Shown: positions 36,515 through 49,901 of the stretch, one piece after another | Numbering within the stretch: position 1 is the stretch's first letter | Layout: the number at the start of each line of letters is the position of its first letter | From: Aphelocoma coerulescens | Lineage: Eukaryota > Chordata > Aves > Passeriformes > Corvidae | Direction of reading: 5' to 3' | Assembly (NCBI RefSeq): GCF_041296385.1 | Contig: NW_027183506.1 | Coordinates: 392,845-456,844 of the forward strand | DNA length: 64,000 bases | Notes under the pieces: generated by a model | What the model was told of the DNA's origin: nothing | What the model saw: the letters and a program-made list of their open reading frames with translations, nothing else | Databases searched by the model: none | Program-made: the position numbers and the translations under genes

Positions 36515-38782
36515 AACCTGGTGGAACCGAGGGGCCACAGTGACACTGTGGGGCCTTTTGGAAGCAACAGGACCCTGGTGGGAAGCCACGGGATGATTAA
36601 TCCTGCACGAACCTGCTCCAGGTGGGCTCCTCTCTCCCGGCTTCCACAGGTGCTGCTAGGATCCCACTCCGGCACTGGCTTGGCACGGGCTCACGGCTTC
36701 CTTTGGCAATGGCTCTGCTCCAGGATGGCATGCTGCAGAGAATGCAGGTAGATTTTGTGCTCACTCCTGGCATGCAGCTGGACAATAAAGCCTGATCCAG
36801 CCCCCCCTCAGCATATGTCCGGCTCTGGCATTGGGGCGGGGCAACTTTGGGAGCAGCCCCAGCCCTGCTCCTGCTCCCGGCTGGGCACCCAGCTGCTGGG
36901 ACACAGGTGTGTCCTGATGCCACCGTCTACTCCTTTGAGAAGGGGAGGACAGAGTGCATCAGGGAGTTTGGTGTGGCTTACATGCGGCAAGGAGAAGGTG
37001 CAGCCCCAAACTGGCTTTCACTTCTAGAACCTTTTGCTATTGCGGGAGCAGCTGCTGGAGCTTTTCAACCGAGCTGCAAGAGTGAAAAGTGTGATGGCAT
37101 GTCTATCTGAGAAGGAAGGTTCGGTGCCGCAGCCTGTTGTGCACAATTTATATGCTGATAAGAGAAGGGGGTGCTTTTGGAACGTTTTCCTTCCTGACAC
37201 TTCTGTCTCTGTGAGCTTTAGCTGCTTGGACTCAGGGATACCGAAGGTATGTGAAAGTGACTGGGATGCGAGAATCATGTTGCACAGGGAACAGGGAAGG
37301 TCAGCAAATGTTTCCTGTCCTGGCACATCTCTCAGTCTGAACTGCAGCTGCAGATGCTTCACTTCCGCCAAGGACTCTGCCACCTTGAGAGAAGGATGCG
37401 CTCTATGGAGTTGAGAAAGAAAGTGCGTCTCACTAGCTTCTTTCCTCTACTTCATAGACAGCAAAGGGGCTATGAAAGGCAGCACTGGCTTTTTGTTCTA
37501 GGACTTCTTCTTTACAAGCAGCTGCTGGATGTTTGGAAGGGGGTTTGGGATATGCAAAAATGAGAGGCTAAGATGGTAAGAGGGTAAGATGGAAGTCATC
37601 TGGCAAAAGCAGAGCTCACAAAAGGGCCAGCTGAGAAAGCTCTTGCTGCCTACAACTTCAACTGCACCCCTCAAAGCAGCAGCACACACGCTGCTCTCGG
37701 CACTTTCCTTCTCAGCTCTACGCACCATCCTAAGCCTTGCCTCTCCCACACTCAGGATCCAAAGACAACGGCACCAGGGACTGCTCACACACTAAAGGCA
37801 CCAGGACAAAAGGCTCACCAGCTTGGCCTTTGCATTCCCGCTGACAGCTCCACAGCTTGAACCCAGAGAACTGCCTGCTGCCAACAGCCTTTCCAATCAC
37901 TCTGAGCACCTCATGACAAGGAGTGTGGGGAATGAATCTCCAGCAGCCTCCTGCCCCAGGCTGTCCCCCGGGAGCAGCCCTGCTCCAGGCCGTGACTGCC
38001 ACCTGCACAGCCAAAGGACCCAGAGCCGGTGTTACACACCACGGCTGTGCCTGGCACAGAGACACCAGTGGCCACACAAGTGGCCATGGCACTGTCCACA
38101 CACAGTCCCTGCTGCTGCTCCCCCAGCCGCTGGCACCAACTCCCAGCCACCCACTCCTAAAGCCACGGGGCCCACTGGGACACTGCGGGGGCTCGTGGAA
38201 GCCAGCGGCCATTGTGACACAGCGGGGCTGCACAGAGCCCACGGTGCTTTGTGACCCGTGGCTCCCAGGAGAGCCTTTGTGATGCTGGGGAACTACAAGG
38301 AAGCCTGGCTCCTCTGTGACACCACCACAGAAGCTCAGGGGAGCCCTGGAGACTGTGCTGATGCTATTGAACCTGATGCAACCCTGCCTCCTCTGTGACA
38401 CCACAGAAGCTCTTGGAGCCCTGGAGACCGTGGTGATGCTATGGAACCTGATGCAACCCTGCCTCCTCTGTGACACCACAGAACCTCTGGGAGCTCTGCA
38501 GACCGTGCTGATGCTATGGAACCTGATGCAACCCTGCCTCCACTGTGACACCACAGAAGCTCAGGGAGCCCTGGAGACTGTGGTGATGCTATGGAACCTG
38601 ATGCAACCCTGCCTCCACTGTGACACCACAGAACCTCTGGGAGCCCTGGAGACCGTGCTGATGCTATGGAACCTGATGCAACCCTGCCTCCACTGTGACA
38701 CCACAGAAGCTCGGGGAGCTCTGCAGACCGTGGGGATGCTGGCGAAGCTGACGGAACCCTGGGCACCACAGTGACGCTATGG
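36515..38782 (+). repeat. Macrosatellite unit 17 (2268 bp)
   Basis: Matches unit 16 at all diagnostic sites, so 34247-38782 is a direct doubling of one unit. Confidence 0.97.
38316..38774 (+). repeat. 75-bp minisatellite, 5 copies
   Basis: Same arrangement as unit 16. Confidence 0.95.
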
Positions 38783-41125
38783 AACCTGGTGGAACCGAGG
38801 GGCCACAGTGACACTGTGGGGCCTTTTGGAAGCAACAGGACCCTGGTGGGAAGCCACGGGATGATTAATCCTGCACGAACCTGCTCCAGGTGGGCTCCTC
38901 TCTCCCGGCTTCCACAGGTGCTGCTAGGATCCCACTCCGGCACTGGCTTGGCACGGGCTCACGGCTTCCTTTGGCAATGGCTCTGCTCCAGGATGGCATG
39001 CTGCAGAGAATGCAGGTAGATTTTGTGCTCACTCCTGGCATGCAGCTGGACAATAAAGCCTGATCCAGCCCCCCCTCAGCATATGTCCGGCTCTGGCATT
39101 GGGGCGGGGCAACTTTGGGAGCAGCCCCAGCCCTGCTCCTGCTCCCGGCTGGGCACCCAGCTGCTGGGACACAGGTGTGTCCTGATGCCACCGTCTACTC
39201 CTTTGAGAAGGGGAGGACAGAGTGCATCAGGGAGTTTGGTGTGGCTTACATGCGGCAAGGAGAAGGTGCAGCCCCAAACTGGCTTTCACTTCTAGAACCT
39301 TTTGCTATTGCGGGAGCAGCTGCTGGAGCTTTTCAACCGAGCTGCAAGAGTGAAAAGTGTGATGGCATGTCTATCTGAGAAGGAAGGTTCGGTGCCGCAG
39401 CCTGTTGTGCACAATTTATATGCTGATAAGAGAAGGGGGTGCTTTTGGAACGTTTTCCTTCCTGACACTTCTGTCTCTGTGAGCTTTAGCTGCTTGGACT
39501 CAGGGATACCGAAGGTATGTGAAAGTGACTGGGATGCGAGAATCATGTTGCACAGGGAACAGGGAAGGTCAGCAAATGTTTCCTGTCCTGGCACATCTCT
39601 CAGTCTGAACTGCAGCTGCAGATGCTTCACTTCCGCCAAGGACTCTGCCACCTTGAGAGAAGGATGCGCTCTATGGAGTTGAGAAAGAAAGTGCGTCTCA
39701 CTAGCTTCTTTCCTCTACTTCATAGACAGCAAAGGGGCTATGAAAGGCAGCACTGGCTTTTTGTTCTAGGACTTCTTCTTTACAAGCAGCTGCTGGATGT
39801 TTGGAAGGGGGTTTGGGATATGCAAAAATGAGAGGCTAAGATGGTAAGAGGGTAAGATGGAAGTCATCTGGCAAAAGCAGAGCTCACAAAAGGGCCAGCT
39901 GAGAAAGCTCTTGCTGCCTACAACTTCAACTGCACCCCTCAAAGCAGCAGCACACACGCTGCTCTCGGCACTTTCCTTCTCAGCTCTACGCACCATCCTA
40001 AGCCTTGCCTCTCCCACACTCAGGATCCAAAGACAACGGCACCAGGGACTGCTCACACACTAAAGGCACCAGGACAAAAGGCTCACCAGCTTGGCCTTTG
40101 CATTCCCGCTGACAGCTCCACAGCTTGAACCCAGAGAACTGCCTGCTGCCAACAGCCTTTCCAATCACTCTGAGCACCTCATGACAAGGAGTGTGGGGAA
40201 TGAATCTCCAGCAGCCTCCTGCCCCAGGCTGTCCCCCGGGAGCAGCCCTGCTCCAGGCCGTGACTGCCACCTGCACAGCCAAAGGACCCAGAGCCGGTGT
40301 TACACACCACGGCTGTGCCTGGCACAGAGACACCAGTGGCCACACAAGTGGCCATGGCACTGTCCACACACAGTCCCTGCTGCTGCTCCCCCAGCCGCTG
40401 GCACCAACTCCCAGCCACCCACTCCTAAAGCCACGGGGCCCACTGGGACACTGCGGGGGCTCGTGGAAGCCAGCGGCCATTGTGACACAGCGGGGCTGCA
40501 CAGAGCCCACGGTGCTTTGTGACCCGTGGCTCCCAGGAGAGCCTTTGTGATGCTGGGGAACTACAAGGAAGCCTGGCTCCTCTGTGACACCACCACAGAA
40601 GCTCAGGGGAGCCCTGGAGACCGTGCTGATGCTATTGAACCTGATGCAACCCTGCCTCCTCTGTGACACCACAGAAGCTCTTGGAGCCCTGGAGACCGTG
40701 GTGATGCTATGGAACCTGATGCAACCCTGCCTCCTCTGTGACACCACAGAACCTCTGGGAGCTCTGCAGACCGTGCTGATGCTATGGAACCTGATGCAAC
40801 CCTGCCTCCTCTGTGACACCACAGAACCTCTGGGAGCCCTGGAGACCGTGCTGATGCTATGGAACCTGATGCAACCCTGCCTCCACTGTGACACCACAGA
40901 AGCTCAGGGAGCCCTGGAGACTGTGGTGATGCTATGGAACCTGATGCAACCCTGCCTCCACTGTGACACCACAGAACCTCTGGGAGCCCTGGAGACCGTG
41001 CTGATGCTATGGAACCTGATGCAACCCTGCCTCCACTGTGACACCACAGAAGCTCGGGGAGCTCTGCAGACCGTGGGGATGCTGGCGAAGCTGACGGAAC
41101 CCTGGGCACCACAGTGACGCTATGG
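38783..41125 (+). repeat. Macrosatellite unit 18 (2343 bp)
   Basis: GGG class with six minisatellite copies like units 7 and 10, but with C at offset 1513 and GACCGTGCTG in copy 1. It looks like a recombinant leader unit. Confidence 0.97.
40584..41117 (+). repeat. 75-bp minisatellite, 6 copies
   Basis: Order GT-GT-CT-CA-GA-CA. Copy 1 has GACCGTG where units 7 and 10 have GACTGTG. Confidence 0.95.
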
Positions 41126-43392
41126 AACCTGGTGGAACCGAGGGGCCACAGTGACACTGTGGGGCCTTTTGGAAGCAACAGGACCCTGGTGGGAAGCCAC
41201 GGGATGATTAATCCTGCACGAACCTGCTCCAGGTGGGCTCCTCTCTCCCGGCTTCCACAGGTGCTGCTAGGATCCCACTCCGGCACTGGCTTGGCACGGG
41301 CTCACGGCTTCCTTTGGCAATGGCTCTGCTCCAGGATGGCATGCTGCAGAGAATGCAGGTAGATTTTGTGCTCACTCCTGGCATGCAGCTGGACAATAAA
41401 GCCTGATCCAGCCCCCCCTCAGCATATGTCCGGCTCTGGCATTGGGGCGGGGCAACTTTGGGAGCAGCCCCAGCCCTGCTCCTGCTCCCGGCTGGGCACC
41501 CAGCTGCTGGGACACAGGTGTGTCCTGATGCCACCGTCTACTCCTTTGAGAAGGGGAGGACAGAGTGCATCAGGGAGTTTGGTGTGGCTTACATGCGGCA
41601 AGGAGAAGGTGCAGCCCCAAACTGGCTTTCACTTCTAGAACCTTTTGCTATTGCGGGAGCAGCTGCTGGAGCTTTTCAACCGAGCTGCAAGAGTGAAAAG
41701 TGTGATGGCATGTCTATCTGAGAAGGAAGGTTCGGTGCCGCAGCCTGTTGTGCACAATTTATATGCTGATAAGAGAAGGGGTGCTTTTGGAACGTTTTCC
41801 TTCCTGACACTTCTGTCTCTGTGAGCTTTAGCTGCTTGGACTCAGGGATACCGAAGGTATGTGAAAGTGACTGGGATGCGAGAATCATGTTGCACAGGGA
41901 ACAGGGAAGGTCAGCAAATGTTTCCTGTCCTGGCACATCTCTCAGTCTGAACTGCAGCTGCAGATGCTTCACTTCCGCCAAGGACTCTGCCACCTTGAGA
42001 GAAGGATGCGCTCTATGGAGTTGAGAAAGAAAGTGCGTCTCACTAGCTTCTTTCCTCTACTTCATAGACAGCAAAGGGGCTATGAAAGGCAGCACTGGCT
42101 TTTTGTTCTAGGACTTCTTCTTTACAAGCAGCTGCTGGATGTTTGGAAGGGGGTTTGGGATATGCAAAAATGAGAGGCTAAGATGGTAAGAGGGTAAGAT
42201 GGAAGTCATCTGGCAAAAGCAGAGCTCACAAAAGGGCCAGCTGAGAAAGCTCTTGCTGCCTACAACTTCAACTGCACCCCTCAAAGCAGCAGCACACACG
42301 CTGCTCTCGGCACTTTCCTTCTCAGCTCTACGCACCATCCTAAGCCTTGCCTCTCCCACACTCAGGATCCAAAGACAACGGCACCAGGGACTGCTCACAC
42401 ACTAAAGGCACCAGGACAAAAGGCTCACCAGCTTGGCCTTTGCATTCCCGCTGACAGCTCCACAGCTTGAACCCAGAGAACTGCCTGCTGCCAACAGCCT
42501 TTCCAATCACTCTGAGCACCTCATGACAAGGAGTGTGGGGAATGAATCTCCAGCAGCCTCCTGCCCCAGGCTGTCCCCCGGGAGCAGCCCTGCTCCAGGC
42601 CGTGACTGCCACCTGCACAGCCAAAGGACCCAGAGCCGGTGTTACACACCACGGCTGTGCCTGGCACAGAGACACCAGTGGCCACACAAGTGGCCATGGC
42701 ACTGTCCACACACAGTCCCTGCTGCTGCTCCCCCAGCCGCTGGCACCAACTCCCAGCCACCCACTCCTAAAGCCACGGGGCCCACTGGGACACTGCGGGG
42801 GCTCGTGGAAGCCAGCGGCCATTGTGACACAGCAATGCTGCACAGAGCCCACGGTGCTTTGTGACCCGTGGCTCCCAGGAGAGCCTTTGTGATCCTGGGG
42901 AACTACAAGGAAGCCTGGCTCCTCTGTGACACCACCACAGAAGCTCAGGGGAGCCCTGGAGACCGTGCTGATGCTATTGAACCTGATGCAACCCTGCCTC
43001 CTCTGTGACACCACAGAAGCTCTTGGAGCCCTGGAGACCGTGCTGATGCTATGGAACCTGATGCAACCCTGCCTCCTCTGTGACACCACAGAACCTCTGG
43101 GAGCCCTGGAGACCGTGCTGATGCTATGGAACCTGATGCAACCCTGCCTCCACTGTGACACCACAGAAGCTCAGGGAGCCCTGGAGACTGTGGTGATGCT
43201 ATGGAACCTGATGCAACCCTGCCTCCACTGTGACACCACAGAACCTCTGGGAGCCCTGGAGACCGTGCTGATGCTATGGAACCTGATGCAACCCTGCCTC
43301 CACTGTGACACCACAGAAGCTCGGGGAGCTCTGCAGACCGTGGGGATGCTGGCGAAGCTGACGGAACCCTGGGCACCACAGTGACGCTATGG
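41126..43392 (+). repeat. Macrosatellite unit 19 (2267 bp, AAT class)
   Basis: Last AAT unit in the window; same class as units 9, 12 and 15. One G is missing from a G5 run near 41777-41781. Because the change is in a homopolymer, it could be a consensus error. Confidence 0.97.
42926..43384 (+). repeat. 75-bp minisatellite, 5 copies
   Basis: Order GT-GT-CA-GA-CA; GTGCTG in copy 2. Confidence 0.95.
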
Positions 43393-45590
43393 AACCTGGT
43401 GGAACCGAGGGGCCACAGTGACACTGTGGGGCCTTTTGGAAGCAACAGGACCCGGTGGGAAGCCACGGGATGATTAATCCTGCACGAACCTGCTCAGGTG
43501 GGCTCCTCTCTCCCGGCTTCCACAGGTGCTGCTAGGATCCCACTCCGGCACAGGCTTGGCACGGGCTGACGGCTTCCTTTGGCAATGGCTCTGCTCCAGG
43601 ATGGCATGCTGCAGAGAATGCAGGTAGATTTTGTGCTCACTCTCCTGGCATGCAGCTGGACAATAAAGCCTGATCCAGCCCCCCCTCAGCATATGTCCGC
43701 TCTGGCATTGGGGGCGGGGCAACTTTGGGAGCAGCCCCAGCCCTGCTCCTGCTCCCGGGCTGGGGCACCCAGCTGCTGGGACACAGGTGTGTCCTGATGC
43801 CACCACGTCTACTCCTTTGAGAAGGGGAGGACAGAGTGCATCAGGGAGTTTGGTGTGGCTTACATGCGGGCAAGGAGAAGGTGCAGCCCCAAACTGGCTT
43901 TCACTTCTAGAACCTTTTGCTATTGCGGGAGCAGCTGCTGGAGCTTTTCAACCGAGCTGCAAGAGTGAAAAGTGTGATGGCATGTCTATCTGAGAAGGAA
44001 GGTTCGGTGCCGCAGCCTGTTGTGCACAATTTATATGCTGATAAGAGAAGGGGGTGCTTTTGGAACGTTTTCCTTCCTGACACTTCTGTCTCTGTGAGCT
44101 TTAGCTGCTTGGACTCAGGGATACCGAAGGTATGTGAAAGTGACTGGGATGCGAGAATCATGTTGCACAGGGAACAGGGAAGGTCAGCAAATGTTTCCTG
44201 TCCTGGCACATCTCTCAGTCTGAACTGCAGCTGCAGATGCTTCACTTCCGCCAAGGACTCTGCCACCTTGAGAGAAGGATGCGCTCTATGGAGTTGAGAA
44301 AGAAAGTGCGTCTCACTAGCTTCTTTCCTCTACTTCATAGACAGCAAAGGGGCTATGAAAGGCAGCACTGGCTTTTTGTTCTAGGACTTCTTCTTTACAA
44401 GCAGCTGCTGGATGTTTGGAAGGGGGTTTGGGATATGCAAAAATGAGAGGCTAAGATGGTAAGAGGGTAAGATGGAAGTCATCTGGCAAAAGCAGAGCTC
44501 ACAAAAGGGCCAGCTGAGAAAGCTCTTGCTGCCTACAACTTCAACTGCACCCCTCAAAGCAGCAGCACACACGCTGCTCTCGGCACTTTCCTTCTCAGCT
44601 CTACGCACCATCCTAAGCCTTGCCTCTCCCACACTCAGGATCCAAAGACAACGGCACCAGGGACTGCTCACACACTAAAGGCACCAGGACAAAAGGCTCA
44701 CCAGCTTGGCCTTTGCATTCCCGCTGACAGCTCCACAGCTTGAACCCAGAGAACTGCCTGCTGCCAACAGCCTTTCCAATCACTCTGAGCACCTCATGAC
44801 AAGGAGTGTGGGGAATGAATCTCCAGCAGCCTCCTGCCCCAGGCTGTCCCCCGGGAGCAGCCCTGCTCCAGGCCGTGACTGCCACCTGCACAGCCAAAGG
44901 ACCCAGAGCCGGTGTTACACACCACGGCTGTGCCTGGCACAGAGACACCAGTGGCCACACAAGTGGCCATGGCACTGTCCACACACAGTCCCTGCTGCTG
45001 CTCCCCCAGCCGCTGGCACCAACTCCCAGCCACCCACTCCTAAAGCCACGGGGCCCACTGGGACACTGCGGGGGCTCGTGGAAGCCAGCGGCCATTGTGA
45101 CACAGCGGGGCTGCACAGAGCCCACGGTGCTTTGTGACCCGTGGCTCCCAGGAGAGCCTTTGTGATGCTGGGGAACTACAAGGAAGCCTGGCTCCTCTGT
45201 GACACCACCACAGAAGCTCAGGGGAGCCCTGGAGACCGTGCTGATGCTATTGAACCTGATGCAACCCTGCCTCCTCTGTGACACCACAGAACCTCTGGGA
45301 GCCCTGGAGACCGTGCTGATGCTATGGAACCTGATGCAACCCTGCCTCCACTGTGACACCACAGAAGCTCAGGGAGCCCTGGAGACTGTGGTGATGCTAT
45401 GGAACCTGATGCAACCCTGCCTCCACTGTGACACCACAGAACCTCTGGGAGCCCTGGAGACCGTGCTGATGCTATGGAACCTGATGCAACCCTGCCTCCA
45501 CTGTGACACCACAGAAGCTCGGGGAGCTCTGCAGACCGTGGGGATGCTGGCGAAGCTGATGGAACCCTGGGCACCACAGTGACGCTATGG
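43393..45590 (+). repeat. Macrosatellite unit 20 (2198 bp, indel-rich start)
   Basis: A four-copy unit like unit 22 (2193 bp) plus a net five bases of small insertions and deletions, all between about 43453 and 43870. Examples are ACCCGGTGG for ACCCTGGTGG, CACTCTCCTGG for CACTCCTGG, GCCACCACGTC for GCCACCGTC, and ATGCGGGCAAG for ATGCGGCAAG. Confidence 0.95.
45199..45582 (+). repeat. 75-bp minisatellite, 4 copies
   Basis: Order GT-CA-GA-CA: one of the two leading GT copies is missing compared with the reference. The terminal copy has GCTGATGGAACC instead of GCTGACGGAACC, shared only with unit 22. Confidence 0.95.
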
Positions 45591-47708
45591 AACCTGGTGG
45601 AACCGAGGGGCCACAGTGACACTGTGGGGCCTTTTGGAAGCAACAGGACCCTGGTGGGAAGCCACGGGATGATTAATCCTGCACGAACCTGCTCCAGGTG
45701 GGCTCCTCTCTCCCGGCTTCCACAGGTGCTGCTAGGATCCCACTCCGGCACAGGCTTGGCACGGGCTGACGGCTTCCTTTGGCAATGGCTCTGCTCCAGG
45801 ATGGCATGCTGCAGAGAATGCAGGTAGATTTTGTGCTCACTCCTGGCATGCAGCTGGACAATAAAGCCTGATCCAGCCCCCCCTCAGCATATGTCCGGCT
45901 CTGGCATTGGGGCGGGGCAACTTTGGGAGCAGCCCCAGCCCTGCTCCTGCTCCCGGCTGGGCACCCAGCTGCTGGGACACAGGTGTGTCCTGATGCCACC
46001 GTCTACTCCTTTGAGAAGGGGAGGACAGAGTGCATCAGGGAGTTTGGTGTGGCTTACATGCGGCAAGGAGAAGGTGCAGCCCCAAACTGGCTTTCACTTC
46101 TAGAACCTTTTGCTATTGCGGGAGCAGCTGCTGGAGCTTTTCAACCGAGCTGCAAGAGTGAAAAGTGTGATGGCATGTCTATCTGAGAAGGAAGGTTCGG
46201 TGCCGCAGCCTGTTGTGCACAATTTATATGCTGATAAGAGAAGGGGGTGCTTTTGCAACGTTTTCCTTCCTGACACTTCTGTCTCTGTGAGCTTTAGCTG
46301 CTTGGACTCAGGGATACCGAAGGTGTGTGAAAGTGACTGGGATGCGAGAATCATGTTGCACAGGGAACAGGGAAGGTCAGCAAATGTTTCCTGTCCTGGC
46401 ACATCTCTCAGTCTGAACTGCAGCTGCAGATGCTTCACTTCCGCCAAGGACTCTGCCACCTTGAGAGAAGGATGCGCTCTATGGAGTTGAGAAAGAAAGT
46501 GCGTCTCACTAGCTTCTTTCCTCTACTTCATAGACAGCAAAGGGGCTATGAAAGGCAGCACTGGCTTTTTGTTCTAGGACTTCTTCTTTACAAGCAGCTG
46601 CTGGATGTTTGGAAGGGGGTTTGGGATATGCAAAAATGAGAGGCTAAGATGGTAAGAGGGTAAGATGGAAGTCATCTGGCAAAAGCAGAGCTCACAAAAG
46701 GGCCAGCTGAGAAAGCTCTTGCTGCCTACAACTTCAACTGCACCCCTCAAAGCAGCAGCACACACGCTGCTCTCGGCACTTTCCTTCTCAGCTCTACGCA
46801 CCATCCTAAGCCTTGCCTCTCCCACACTCAGGATCCAAAGACAACGGCACCAGGGACTGCTCACACACTAAAGGCACCAGGAAAAAAGGCTCACCAGCTT
46901 GGCCTTTGCATTCCCGCTGACAGCTCCACAGCTTGAACCCAGAGAACTGCCTGCTGCCAACAGCCTTTCCAATCACTCTGAGCACCTCATGACAAGGAGT
47001 GTGGGGAATGAATCTCCAGCAGCCTCCTGCCCCAGGCTGTCCCCCGGGAGCAGCCCTGCTCCAGGCCGTGACTGCCACCTGCACAGCCAAAGGACCCAGA
47101 GCCGGTGTTACACACCACGGCTGTGCCTGACACAGAGACACCAGTGGCCACACAAGTGGCCATGGCACTGTCCACACACAGTCCCTGCTGCTGCTCCCCC
47201 AGCCGCTGGCACCAACTCCCAGCCACCCACTCCTAAAGCCACGGGGCCCACTGGGACACTGCGGGGGCTCGTGGAAGCCAGCGGCCATTGTGACACAGCG
47301 GGGCTGCACAGAGCCCACGGTGCTTTGTGACCCGTGGCTCCCAGGAGAGCCTTTGTGATGCTGGGGAACTACAAGGAAGCCTGGCTCCTCTGTGACACCA
47401 CCACAGAAGCTCAGGGGAGCCCTGGAGACCGTGCTGATGCTATTGAACCTGATGCAACCCTGCCTCCTCTGTGACACCACAGAAGCTCTTGGAACCCTGG
47501 AGACCGTGGTGATGCTATGGAACCTGATGCAACCCTGCCTCCTCTGTGACACCACAGAACCTCTGGGAGCCCTGGAGACCGTGCTGATGCTATGGAACCT
47601 GATGCAACCCTGCCTCCACTGTGACACCACAGAAGCTCGGGGAGCTCTGCAGACCGTGGGGATGCTGGCGAAGCTGACGGAACCCTGGGCACCACAGTGA
47701 CGCTATGG
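45591..47708 (+). repeat. Macrosatellite unit 21 (2118 bp)
   Basis: C at offset 666, G at 735 (splice-like GTATGT becomes GTGTGT), A at 1293 (GGAAAAAAGG), A at 1540, GGG at 1710-1712. This set is shared with unit 23 and, except for offsets 162, 178 and 735, with unit 25. Confidence 0.97.
47392..47700 (+). repeat. 75-bp minisatellite, 3 copies
   Basis: Order GT-GT-CA. Two copies (CA-GA or GA-CA) are missing relative to the reference. Copy 2 has TTGGAACCCTGG in place of TTGGAGCCCTGG. Confidence 0.95.
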
Positions 47709-49901
47709 AACCTGGTGGAACCGAGGGGCCACAGTGACACTGTGGGGCCTTTTGGAAGCAACAGGACCCTGGTGGGAAGCCACGGGATGATTAATCCTGC
47801 ACGAACCTGCTCCAGGTGGGCTCCTCTCTCCCGGCTTCCACAGGTGCTGCTAGGATCCCACTCCGGCACAGGCTTGGCACGGGCTGACGGCTTCCTTTGG
47901 CAATGGCTCTGCTCCAGGATGGCATGCTGCAGAGAATGCAGGTAGATTTTGTGCTCACTCCTGGCATGCAGCTGGACAATAAAGCCTGATCCAGCCCCCC
48001 CTCAGCATATGTCCGGCTCTGGCATTGGGGCGGGGCAACTTTGGGAGCAGCCCCAGCCCTGCTCCTGCTCCCGGCTGGGCACCCAGCTGCTGGGACACAG
48101 GTGTGTCCTGATGCCACCGTCTACTCCTTTGAGAAGGGGAGGACAGAGTGCATCAGGGAGTTTGGTGTGGCTTACATGCGGCAAGGAGAAGGTGCAGCCC
48201 CAAACTGGCTTTCACTTCTAGAACCTTTTGCTATTGCGGGAGCAGCTGCTGGAGCTTTTCAACCGAGCTGCAAGAGTGAAAAGTGTGATGGCATGTCTAT
48301 CTGAGAAGGAAGGTTCGGTGCCGCAGCCTGTTGTGCACAATTTATATGCTGATAAGAGAAGGGGGTGCTTTTGGAACGTTTTCCTTCCTGACACTTCTGT
48401 CTCTGTGAGCTTTAGCTGCTTGGACTCAGGGATACCGAAGGTATGTGAAAGTGACTGGGATGCGAGAATCATGTTGCACAGGGAACAGGGAAGGTCAGCA
48501 AATGTTTCCTGTCCTGGCACATCTCTCAGTCTGAACTGCAGCTGCAGATGCTTCACTTCCGCCAAGGACTCTGCCACCTTGAGAGAAGGATGCGCTCTAT
48601 GGAGTTGAGAAAGAAAGTGCGTCTCACTAGCTTCTTTCCTCTACTTCATAGACAGCAAAGGGGCTATGAAAGGCAGCACTGGCTTTTTGTTCTAGGACTT
48701 CTTCTTTACAAGCAGCTGCTGGATGTTTGGAAGGGGGTTTGGGATATGCAAAAATGAGAGGCTAAGATGGTAAGAGGGTAAGATGGAAGTCATCTGGCAA
48801 AAGCAGAGCTCACAAAAGGGCCAGCTGAGAAAGCTCTTGCTGCCTACAACTTCAACTGCACCCCTCAAAGCAGCAGCACACACGCTGCTCTCGGCACTTT
48901 CCTTCTCAGCTCTACGCACCATCCTAAGCCTTGCCTCTCCCACACTCAGGATCCAAAGACAACGGCACCAGGGACTGCTCACACACTAAAGGCACCAGGA
49001 CAAAAGGCTCACCAGCTTGGCCTTTGCATTCCCGCTGACAGCTCCACAGCTTGAACCCAGAGAACTGCCTGCTGCCAACAGCCTTTCCAATCACTCTGAG
49101 CACCTCATGACAAGGAGTGTGGGGAATGAATCTCCAGCAGCCTCCTGCCCCAGGCTGTCCCCCGGGAGCAGCCCTGCTCCAGGCCGTGACTGCCACCTGC
49201 ACAGCCAAAGGACCCAGAGCCGGTGTTACACACCACGGCTGTGCCTGGCACAGAGACACCAGTGGCCACACAAGTGGCCATGGCACTGTCCACACACAGT
49301 CCCTGCTGCTGCTCCCCCAGCCGCTGGCACCAACTCCCAGCCACCCACTCCTAAAGCCACGGGGCCCACTGGGACACTGCGGGGGCTCGTGGAAGCCAGC
49401 GGCCATTGTGACACAGCGGGGCTGCACAGAGCCCACGGTGCTTTGTGACCCGTGGCTCCCAGGAGAGCCTTTGTGATGCTGGGGAACTACAAGGAAGCCT
49501 GGCTCCTCTGTGACACCACCACAGAAGCTCAGGGGAGCCCTGGAGACCGTGCTGATGCTATTGAACCTGATGCAACCCTGCCTCCTCTGTGACACCACAG
49601 AACCTCTGGGAGCCCTGGAGACCGTGCTGATGCTATGGAACCTGATGCAACCCTGCCTCCACTGTGACACCACAGAAGCTCAGGGAGCCCTGGAGACTGT
49701 GGTGATGCTATGGAACCTGATGCAACCCTGCCTCCACTGTGACACCACAGAACCTCTGGGAGCCCTGGAGACCGTGCTGATGCTATGGAACCTGATGCAA
49801 CCCTGCCTCCACTGTGACACCACAGAAGCTCGGGGAGCTCTGCAGACCGTGGGGATGCTGGCGAAGCTGATGGAACCCTGGGCACCACAGTGACGCTATG
49901 G
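47709..49901 (+). repeat. Macrosatellite unit 22 (2193 bp)
   Basis: A at offset 162, G at 178, G at 666. It is the clean counterpart of unit 20. Confidence 0.97.
49510..49893 (+). repeat. 75-bp minisatellite, 4 copies
   Basis: Order GT-CA-GA-CA; GCTGATGG in the terminal copy. Confidence 0.95.

Larger units (their letters stand above)
43393..47708 (+). repeat. Two-unit higher-order block, copy 1
   Basis: A four-copy unit (20) followed by a three-copy unit (21). The pair repeats as units 22 and 23. Both units carry A at offset 162 and G at offset 178, which are absent from units 1-19. Confidence 0.82.
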
